The notes under the pieces are model-generated. The model did no database searches. It saw nothing but the letters and a program-made list of their open reading frames with translations, and was not told the origin of the DNA. From CAYRFQ01 sp964423615 (GTDB taxonomy: Bacteria > Planctomycetota > Planctomycetia > Gemmatales > Gemmataceae), in the NCBI GenBank assembly GCA_964423615.1, contig CAYRFQ010000200.1, positions 1 to 5,160 of the forward strand: a stretch of 5,160 nt of DNA. The letters run 5' to 3'. Shown here piece by piece: positions 1-4,733 of the stretch. Made by a program: the position numbers and the translations under genes. Within the stretch, counting starts at the first letter, position 1. Every line of letters starts with the position of its first letter.

Positions 1-159
1 TTCGTCACGAGCGAAGACCCCGTCGGCAACCACGAAAAGGAAGTCGTCGAACGCCAAATCCAAGACATCGAACACAACATCCGAAGCATCAACGAAGTCC
101 GCATCGAACGCGGACTCCCGCTCGTCCCGTGGGGCGATGGACCGGTTCCAATGACTTGA
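1..159 (+). CDS. Phage portal protein, C-terminal end (partial)
   Basis: Frame 1 is open from the window edge to TGA at 157-159, giving the last 52 residues of a longer protein. The tail holds SINEVRIERGLPLVPWGDGP (residues 30-49 of the visible part), which matches the pattern seen near the C-terminus of HK97-type portal proteins (NEVR-ERGL-PV-WGD-P). Portals form the dodecameric DNA gateway at one vertex of the capsid. The preceding residues are charged and helical (HEKEVVERQIQDIEHNI), also as expected for a portal C-terminal region. A prohead protease gene on the same strand at the other end of the window supports the call. No other portal domain is visible. A repeat element begins at the base directly after the stop codon. 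Confidence 0.68.
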   Translation, partial: FVTSEDPVGNHEKEVVERQIQDIEHNIRSINEVRIERGLPLVPWGDGPVPMT

Positions 160-204
160 GCCGCGGAGCGGCGACATCTACTAGGCGTGGCCGTGAGGCC
201 GCGT
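160..204 (+). repeat. REP-like 45-bp two-hairpin element, copy 1
   Basis: Hairpin 1 is GCCGCGGAGCGGC (160-172, 5-bp stem, GGA loop). Hairpin 2 lies in 184-204 and is built on GGCC-GTGA-GGCC with flanking G-C and wobble pairs. The linker is GACATCTACTA. The element starts immediately after the portal stop codon TGA and has the same orientation as the array at 896-1642. Confidence 0.8.
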
Positions 205-257
205 TCCGATAAGACAGAACCCTCTGGCTGCTATATCCACCCAAAACGAATCCCAAA

Positions 258-270
258 GCCGCGGAGCGGC
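258..270 (+). repeat. Half REP element, left flank of transposase gene
   Basis: This is hairpin 1 alone (GCCGCGGAGCGGC) followed by GACACTCGGG and then the transposase stop codon. The second hairpin is absent. It forms an inverted pair with the half element at 768-780. Confidence 0.7.
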
Positions 271-280
271 GACACTCGGG

Positions 281-748
281 TTATTCCTCCGGCTCTTCTT
301 CGAACAAATGCTCCGGTGAGAACTCGATCTGATTCGCCCGTAACATCCTTTCGAATTCTTCTTCGAACGTCATCTTGCGATGATGTTCTTTCTGATTGCG
401 AACATACTTCCTCGTGACCTCGACCATCGACTCCGACACAGTAAAAGCTCCATACCCATCTTGCCATCCGAACTTCAACATCATTCGGCGTTGTTCATTG
501 AGCCATTTCGACGAATTGGCTTTGACTTTCCCGACCATCACCGAAAGAGTATGTGTCGGCTTCATTTGCACAAGAATATGCACATGGTTCGACGTCCCAT
601 TGATTTCCAACAACGTCCCACCGAGATTACGAATAATGCCCCCCATATAATCATGGAGTTCACCTTCGAACGACTGGTCAATCCACCCACGTCGATTCTT
701 CGTACTGAAGACCACATGAAACAGAAGATTCGTCAAGGTACGGGCCAT
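281..748 (-). CDS. REP-associated tyrosine transposase (IS200/Y1_Tnp family)
   Basis: This encodes a 155-aa single-domain HUH/Y1 transposase, the usual size for the IS200/IS605 TnpA and RAYT group. These enzymes cut and rejoin single-stranded DNA at hairpins through a covalent phosphotyrosine. The HUH motif is in SNHVHILVQ (His55, His57). The catalytic tyrosine is Tyr115 in RKYVRNQKEHHRK, with Gln119 and a following HH as in the family. The segment GWQDGYGAFTVS before it is also typical. The start at 746-748 is chosen because GAGGTG lies 6 nt upstream and the family N-terminus (LTNLLFHVVFSTKNRR) begins there. An in-frame extension to 913 only translates repeat sequence. The acidic C-terminal tail (EEEFERML to EEEPEE) lies past the catalytic core. 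All active-site residues are present, so the gene appears intact. Flanking inverted REP halves point to a RAYT rather than a free-living IS200. Confidence 0.9.
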   Translation of the reverse strand: MARTLTNLLFHVVFSTKNRRGWIDQSFEGELHDYMGGIIRNLGGTLLEINGTSNHVHILVQMKPTHTLSVMVGKVKANSSKWLNEQRRMMLKFGWQDGYGAFTVSESMVEVTRKYVRNQKEHHRKMTFEEEFERMLRANQIEFSPEHLFEEEPEE

Positions 749-767
749 CGTTGTCACCTCGAATGTC

Positions 768-780
768 GCCGCTCCGCGGC
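768..780 (-). repeat. Half REP element, right flank of transposase gene
   Basis: On the minus strand this reads GCCGCGGAGCGGC, followed by GACATTCGAG and then the Shine-Dalgarno of the transposase gene. It is the inverted partner of 258-270. Because it sits just upstream of the start codon it would be in the 5' leader of the transposase mRNA and could influence its translation (inference). Confidence 0.7.
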
Positions 781-807
781 TATTGGGTTGTTGGATTGTT
801 CGCATAT

Positions 808-852
808 ACGCGGGCTCACGCCCACGCCTATCATCTTCCGCCACTCCGTGGC
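808..852 (-). repeat. REP-like 45-bp element, inverted copy
   Basis: On the minus strand, hairpin 1 is GCCACGGAGTGGC and hairpin 2 is based on GGGC-GTGA-GCCC. Both differ from the commonest version by paired, compensating changes. This is the only full copy in the window that points left. It closes the symmetric unit around the transposase. Confidence 0.8.
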
Positions 853-895
853 TCTCGTATACCGAACATTGAGTACCTTCAGTTCTACGTCTCAA

Positions 896-1642
896 GCCGC
901 GGAGCGGCGACATACGTTAGGCGTGGCCGTAAGGCCGCGTATGTGTGACGGCCACGCCTCTCGTCAGCCTTCTTCCTCCGCGGCCGCGCAGCGGCGACAT
1001 ACGTTAGGCGTGGCCGTAAGGCCGCGTATGTGTGACGGCCACGCNNNNNNNNNNNNNNNNNNNNNNNNNNNNNNNNNNNNNNNNNNNNNNNNNNNNNNNN
1101 NNNNNNNNNNNNNNNNNNNNNNNNNNNNNNNNNNNNNNNNNNNNCTCTCGTCAGCCTTCTTCCTCCGCAGCCGCGCAGCGGCGACATCTACTAGGCGTGG
1201 CCGTAAGGCCGCGTGAAACGACGCCCATTATCTTGTTTCTGTCTTTTCGGGAGCCGCGGAGCGGCGACATACGTTAGGCGTGGCCGTAAGGCCGCGTGAT
1301 CGTATCCGACGCCTCCCCCCTCTGCCTTCATTCTTCGGAGCCACGGAGTGGCGACATCATGTAGGCGTGGCCGTAAGGCCGCGTGATCGTATCCGACGCC
1401 TCCCCCTCTGCCTTCATTCTCCGGAGCCACGGAGTGGCGACATCGTATGGGCGTGGCCGTCAGGCCGCGTATATGTAACCGCCTCCTCTTCTATGCCTTC
1501 TATCTCCGAAGCCGCGCAGCGGCGGCATACGTTAGGCGTGGCCGTCAGGCCGCGTGATCGTATCCGACGCCTCCCCCCTCTGCCTTCATTCTTCGGAGCC
1601 ACGGAGTGGCGACATCGTATGGGCGTGGGCGTGAGCCCGCGT
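896..1642 (+). repeat. Tandem array of eight REP-like two-hairpin units
   Basis: Eight units of exactly 45 bp start at 896, 983, 1170, 1253, 1340, 1426, 1511 and 1598. Start-to-start steps are 87, 87 (after removing 100 Ns), 83, 87, 86, 85 and 87. Each unit has hairpin 1 (GCCGC-GGA/GCA-GCGGC or GCCAC-GGA-GTGGC), a linker usually GACAT plus 6 nt, then hairpin 2 (GGCC or GGGC, loop GTAA, GTGA or GTCA, then GGCC or GCCC). Spacers of 38-42 nt are pyrimidine-rich and fall into classes: one with TGTGACGGCCACGCC (941-982 and both sides of the gap), one with GATCGTATCCGACGCC (three times), and two singletons. Repeated spacers indicate local tandem duplication. No convincing gene is seen in 749-1585; the long open frames there are repeat translations. 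Confidence 0.85.
1045..1144. other. Assembly gap (100 N) inside the repeat array
   Basis: Exactly 100 Ns, the conventional filler for a gap of unknown size. The left edge ends GGCCACGC and the right edge begins CTCTCGTCAGCC. Joined, they reproduce the spacer at 951-968 without a missing or extra base. The gap therefore probably hides zero or more whole 87-bp repeats. Confidence 0.9.
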
Positions 1643-1804
1643 AAACCTATGGTGGCTTTCGTCACGTTGTACTTGATAACTCTTCTCCTTGCTGAAGTCA
1701 TGTTTCGGATACGCAGCCGGCGTCTTCCGCTCCCCGACCTGCCAACCGTGAACAAATATCCCACAGCATAAAAGCAGCACCAGAACCAAAGCCAAGCGTT
1801 TCAT
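1586..1804 (-). CDS. Small secreted protein, C-terminus overrun by repeat
   Basis: This is a 72-aa hypothetical protein. The start is well supported: AAAAGGAG lies 6 nt upstream of the ATG. The N-terminus (MKR, then LALVLVLLLCCGIFV) is a classic signal peptide with a plausible signal peptidase I site after VHG (residue 20). The two cysteines at 13-14 lack a proper lipobox. The mature part (residues 21-53, WQVGERKTPAAYPKHDF and on) matches nothing I recognise. From about residue 54 (FTRAHAHAHTMSPLRGSEE) the protein is encoded by the last REP-like unit, so the original 3' end has probably been lost or replaced by the array. It is divergent from the pentapeptide-repeat gene, with 133 bp between them. 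It may be a functional small protein or a truncated remnant. Confidence 0.5.
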   Translation of the reverse strand: MKRLALVLVLLLCCGIFVHGWQVGERKTPAAYPKHDFSKEKSYQVQRDESHHRFTRAHAHAHTMSPLRGSEE

Positions 1805-1824
1805 CGAATTCTCCTTTTACCTGC

Positions 1825-1852
1825 AGCATATAAACTTTTAGCACCCTGGCAA
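1825..1852 (-). promoter_or_regulatory. Possible promoter for the small secreted protein
   Basis: On the minus strand TTGCCA (1852-1847) is followed after 16 nt by TATGCT (1830-1825), matching 5/6 and 4/6 of the sigma-70 consensus. The leader would be very short, with the AAAAGGAG Shine-Dalgarno close to the predicted transcript start. This is a sequence match only, and planctomycete promoters are poorly defined. Confidence 0.25.
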
Positions 1853-1937
1853 AGAACTTGGAGGTTGCCGAATCAGGCTTGGACTGCTATGCTAATAAAA
1901 GTGGTCATTTGTTCAGTATAGTGAGGATTACTAAGAC

Positions 1938-3023
1938 ATGGATCGCCAAGAAGCCCTGAAACTGCTCCGAGGTGGGAACTACGGCATCATGGAATGGAAT
2001 CGTCGTCGGGAAAACGGCGAGCGGATCCCAGACCTCTCGGGAGTCAATCTCTCTGGTCTCGTACTTACCAAGGTCAACTTATCTGAAGCTAACCTCTCGA
2101 GAGCGACTATCGATAAGGCCGTTTTACACGTTTCAAATTTTTCTAAAGCTGACCTTTCCAAAGCCAGCTTGCAGGAGGCGGAATTCGATTGTGCCGATTT
2201 CTCTGGAGCCAATCTTTCTGGAGCCGATCTCGGGAAAGCTGACTTCTTTCTCGCCGATCTCTCCGAAGCCAACCTCTCCAGAGCCGACGCCCTTGAAGCC
2301 GATTTCTCTGATGCCAATTTGTCAAGTGCCAATCTGTCGAACAGTAACCTGTCGCGAGCAAACCTCGTCAAGACAAATTTCGCTGGAGCCGATTTGACTG
2401 CGTCGTGCGTGTTCGGCACATCTATCTGGAGCATCAACCTTGATGGAGCAACCCAGCAAAACTTGTACATTAATGACTACAATGAGCCGGTCATCACTGT
2501 CGACAACCTTGAACTCGCTCAGTTCATCTACCTCTTGCTCGACAACGCGAAAATCCGCGATGTTATCGACACAATTACGTCTAAAGCAGTGCTCATCCTT
2601 GGCCGCTTCACACCCGAACGAAAGGCTATCCTCGATGGAATCCGAGAAGCTCTCCGCGAGCATAACTATTTGCCAATTCTGTTCGATTTCGACAAACCTT
2701 CGAGTCGGGATGTGACCGAAACCGTGAGCACGTTGGCTCACATGTCTCGGTTTGTTATCGCTGACCTCACGGACCCAAAGAGTTTGCCTCAAGAATTGAT
2801 GCGAATCGTGCCTGAGCTTCCGTCGGTCCCAGTTCAGCCCATTCTGTTGCAAGGTGAACGCGAACACGGAATGTACGAACACTTTACCCGCTATCCATGG
2901 GTGTTGCCAATCTACCAATACCAAGATCTAGAACACTTATTCTTATCCCTGAGGGAGAATATCATCACCCCCGCAGAAGCGAAGGTCGCAGAACTTCAAC
3001 CAAGATCGAGCTTCATGGCGTGA
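1938..3023 (+). CDS. Pentapeptide-repeat protein with TIR-like alpha/beta C-terminal domain
   Basis: This is a 361-aa protein. Residues 1-31 form a short helical cap (EALKLLRGGNYGIMEWNRRR) common ahead of pentapeptide repeats. Residues 32 to about 157 are some 24 pentapeptide repeats of A(D/N)LSx type (SGANLSGADLGKADF), which fold as a right-handed quadrilateral beta-helix. After a linker (ITVDNLELAQFIYLLLDNAKI, 185-206) comes an alpha/beta domain (about 214-305): strand KAVLILGRF, helix ERKAILDGIREALRE, strand LPILFDF, then SSRDVTETVSTLAHMSRFVIADLTDP and later VQPILL. I recall this linker-plus-domain combination from other pentapeptide-repeat proteins of unknown function. The order of strands, with Glu261 in the helix after the second strand, resembles TIR or predicted nucleotide-binding folds, but this is fold-level inference. 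No signal peptide or membrane segment is visible. GAGG at 1923-1926 is a distant (11 nt) Shine-Dalgarno. The gene is transcribed alone, convergent with 3114-3338. It is apparently intact. Confidence 0.88.
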   Translation: MDRQEALKLLRGGNYGIMEWNRRRENGERIPDLSGVNLSGLVLTKVNLSEANLSRATIDKAVLHVSNFSKADLSKASLQEAEFDCADFSGANLSGADLGKADFFLADLSEANLSRADALEADFSDANLSSANLSNSNLSRANLVKTNFAGADLTASCVFGTSIWSINLDGATQQNLYINDYNEPVITVDNLELAQFIYLLLDNAKIRDVIDTITSKAVLILGRFTPERKAILDGIREALREHNYLPILFDFDKPSSRDVTETVSTLAHMSRFVIADLTDPKSLPQELMRIVPELPSVPVQPILLQGEREHGMYEHFTRYPWVLPIYQYQDLEHLFLSLRENIITPAEAKVAELQPRSSFMA

Positions 3024-3113
3024 TCAAGAAATAGTTAATTGAGATGAGCGAACCAATCTGAAGAATGGGAATTTTATTTCCGACAAGAAAACCGAGTCAT
3101 CCTCGCCGCCTGA

Positions 3114-3338
3114 TTATAGCGACTTCGAGATAGCCGAGATCAGCCCTGAGATAACCCACAACAAGCCAATGCCACCAAAGACAAACAAGCAAATGTAACA
3201 CCCAGAGAGATCATCCTTGATTTCGTCGGGCTCGATTGGTCGTCGGCACTCCGGACAATGCCGCTTTTTGAGCGTGTGTCGTTTCCGGAGACCAAGCCGG
3301 ATTTTGCAATTCGGACATTCCCAATAAAGAGGCTCCAT
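3114..3338 (-). CDS. Small zinc-ribbon membrane protein, hypothetical
   Basis: This is a 74-aa protein. Two CPxC pairs (Cys8/Cys11 in ECPNCK and Cys28/Cys31 in HCPECR) separated by a basic stretch (RKRHTLKKRH) make a treble-clef or zinc-ribbon-like N-terminus. A single hydrophobic helix follows at about 47-69 (CYICLFVFGGIGLLWVISGLI). The protein probably sits in the inner membrane with the zinc ribbon in the cytoplasm (inferred from the positive charges before the helix). GGAG lies 8 nt upstream of the ATG. It is the last gene of a minus-strand series, 39 nt after the GIY-YIG gene, so co-transcription is likely. Function is unknown; small zinc-ribbon/TM proteins are common and cannot be assigned from sequence alone. 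I see no clear terminator in the 90 bp before the convergent gene at 3023. Confidence 0.72.
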   Translation of the reverse strand: MEPLYWECPNCKIRLGLRKRHTLKKRHCPECRRPIEPDEIKDDLSGCYICLFVFGGIGLLWVISGLISAISKSL

Positions 3339-3377
3339 TGACGGCTCTCCGCGTTGACCTATTGTGCTCTGAAGGAT

Positions 3378-4063
3378 TCAAGCCCTACTCTGCCCTTCTT
3401 GATTTAGAAGGTCGTCAGGATACGCCGCACTCGCGACCCCGATCATCAAATACTCCACGAAAGTGAGTCGCGTAGGCTGAAAGTCTCGCCAAATGCCGAC
3501 CTCATCAGGCGACCAAGCCTTTGTCCAGAAATACACTGTTTCCTTCAACTTGGGAGTATCTGTGGGAAACTCTTCGAAAAGCGTCGACGCCCACTTCCGA
3601 CACTTCCCCTTTGCCTTAAGTGGTGGATGATCAGGCAATACGACCGGGCTGAGGTCCCCGATGTGGTAAGCGTAGTTGTCGCCCCACCGAGCGAACATAC
3701 CTTTGCTGCGATGCAGATTCGTGATGTTGACCGACAGATTCCCTTCACCTTTTCCGAGTGTTTCGGCCTTGCCGATGTAGAGCGGAACGACTTCGTGCGG
3801 GGACGCACAACATACATCAGGTAAATGAGACCATCAAATCTTCCGGTGCGTGCTGTCCAGTCTTCAACGAGTTTGTCGGTTTCCCGAAGAATAAGAGCTT
3901 CCATCCCCTGGCTTCGACAAAGAACAGTTCGAAATGGTGTAACGCCAATCGGTTTCGTTTCGACGGTTCCATCCAGCGAAGTCGAAAACAACGGCACACC
4001 CGCTCCGGCGATTCCTTGGGCTCTGCAAAAATTGTCCCAGATTTCTTGATGCCTCGTTGCAAT
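3378..4063 (-). pseudogene. GIY-YIG nuclease-like gene, frameshifted and lacking a normal start
   Basis: Two reading frames together give a coherent protein of about 228 aa. Frame A (4078 down to about 3802) encodes QEIWDNFCRAQGIAGAGVP and on to DGLIYLMYVVRP. Frame B (about 3801 to 3378) continues EVVPLYIGKAETLGKG and later FARWGDNYAYHIGDLS, ending TFVEYLMIGVASAAYPDDLL. The LIY (about residues 79-81) and YIG (about 96-98) strands make the GIY-YIG hairpin, and the Glu in FVEYLMIG (about residue 204) fits the conserved metal-binding glutamate, so it resembles a structure-specific DNA endonuclease. One base appears to be missing in the G run 3799-3802 (CCCC on the coding strand). Frame A has no ATG: the likeliest original start is an ATT codon at 4063-4061, while GTG at 3997 has a GGAG 5 nt upstream but would drop conserved-looking residues. 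The gene may be broken, or affected by sequencing error. It follows the lipoprotein gene directly. Confidence 0.66.
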
Positions 4064-4071
4064 CGATCGTA

Positions 4072-4593
4072 TTATTTCTCAACGTACTTCGATAGTTCAA
4101 GAAAATTGAATCCCCATCGTCCGTTGTGTTGCACAAGAGTTAGTTGAGCTTGAACTGACATTGCATTCTTGTACGTCAGCTTCAAAGACACCGTTGCCCC
4201 TTCGCCCCGGACCTTTTCTTCTAAGATTGTAATCTTCGCAACTGTGCCCTTGCGTGTGATAGCGTCCCACAAGATCTTGGTTTCGGCCCCCGCTTTGGTC
4301 CACTGCTCGTACACAGTCTTGAGGAGATACTTGTCGGCTTGAGAATAAACGCCATCGTTTGCAGCCTCAATTGCATGTTTGAGAGTATTCCCAGGACTCA
4401 TTTTCTTCACCGACCTAGGAGCAACGGTAACGGGTATGTTGGCCTTCACCATCTCTTCCCGGAGCCCTGAAACTTCTTGTTTCAACGCCGCAACTTCGGT
4501 TTCCAGTTTGGCTACCCGTGCGTCGTTTCCACCACAACCTATACAAATGATCGCAAGAGCTAATAATACGGTCTGAGCGACATGACCAATCAT
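4072..4593 (-). CDS. Coiled-coil lipoprotein with DUF4878-like domain
   Basis: This is a 173-aa protein. The start at 4591-4593 is preferred because GGAG lies 7 nt upstream and it opens a lipoprotein signal peptide: MIGHVAQTVLLALAIICIGC, with lipobox residues I-G before Cys20. An upstream in-frame ATG at 4656 would add 21 residues without a good ribosome site. Mature residues 25-50 (RVAKLETEVAALKQEVSGLREEM) form a heptad coiled coil, suggesting oligomers. From about 66 to 170, NTLKHAIEAANDGVYSQADKYL, an alternating strand region (TVAKITILEEKVRGEGATVSLKLTY) and a final LVQHNGRWGFNF resemble the cystatin/NTF2-like fold of DUF4878-type lipoproteins. Function is unknown. It is probably membrane-anchored on the periplasmic side. 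It is first in the minus-strand series; its stop codon lies within a few bases of the next gene. Confidence 0.75.
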   Translation of the reverse strand: MIGHVAQTVLLALAIICIGCGGNDARVAKLETEVAALKQEVSGLREEMVKANIPVTVAPRSVKKMSPGNTLKHAIEAANDGVYSQADKYLLKTVYEQWTKAGAETKILWDAITRKGTVAKITILEEKVRGEGATVSLKLTYKNAMSVQAQLTLVQHNGRWGFNFLELSKYVEK

Positions 4594-4692
4594 CTTGATT
4601 CTCCATAGAAGTAGCACCAACAGAACTACTTGATTGTCCTGGAATCCGCTGATCAAATCAAACCAAAATTTTTCCCACCCCCCAACGCTACA

Positions 4693-4727
4693 CTCCTTGC
4701 GACAACCTCCACCTCAATCGCAAGGAG
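4693..4727 (+). promoter_or_regulatory. Perfect 10-bp hairpin enclosing the Shine-Dalgarno of the protease gene
   Basis: CTCCTTGCGA (4693-4702) and TCGCAAGGAG (4718-4727) are exact reverse complements around a 15-nt C-rich loop. The right arm contains AAGGAG (4722-4727), 6 nt before the ATG at 4734. In mRNA the left arm acts as an anti-Shine-Dalgarno and would block ribosome entry until melted. Regulation is inferred; the pairing is direct observation. Confidence 0.6.
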
Positions 4728-4733
4728 ACCTCC

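Larger units (their letters stand above)
160..852. mobile_element. REP-bounded RAYT (IS200-like) mobile unit
   Basis: This is a symmetric unit. Reading inward from the left there is a full 45-bp REP-like element (160-204), a 53-bp spacer and a half element (258-270). Reading inward from the right on the minus strand there is a full element (852-808), a 27-bp spacer and a half element (780-768). The Y1 transposase gene lies between the half elements. The half elements plus the adjoining GACA form a 17-bp perfect inverted repeat, with further partial match (C/T then TCG). In known REP/RAYT systems, transposases are flanked by REP palindromes in opposite orientations and act on them as single-stranded DNA. 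That this unit moves as one is inferred. Confidence 0.6.

Noticed and set aside
749..913. N-terminal extension of the transposase beginning MSPLRG
   Set aside because: It translates the REP-like element and spacer. The family N-terminus and a GAGGTG ribosome site identify 748 as the start.
380..1216. Long plus-strand open frame opposite the transposase and into the repeats
   Set aside because: It is antisense to the transposase gene, then repeat translation, and crosses the N gap. No ribosome site and no protein-like composition.
896..1642. CRISPR array (regular repeats with 38-42 nt spacers)
   Set aside because: Spacers repeat and resemble each other, the 45-bp unit has two hairpins and also occurs singly and inverted outside the array, and no cas gene is present. 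A REP-type tandem array fits better.
1280..1771. Plus-strand open frame with periodic VAVRPRDRIRRLP repeats
   Set aside because: The 87-bp period is 29 codons, so a frame stays open by chance through the array. The peptide repeats are the DNA repeat read as protein, and it overlaps the well-supported small secreted gene on the other strand.
1865..1893. Promoter TTGCCG-17-TATGCT ahead of the pentapeptide-repeat gene
   Set aside because: Only 4/6 matches in each box in AT-rich intergenic DNA. Possible, but too weak to list as a feature.
1979..2470. Minus-strand open frame with repeated ASERLA-like residues
   Set aside because: It is the reverse complement of the pentapeptide-repeat coding sequence, so the apparent repeats are a shadow.
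3024..3113. Bidirectional terminator between convergent genes
   Set aside because: I find no convincing GC-rich stem followed by a T run on either strand.
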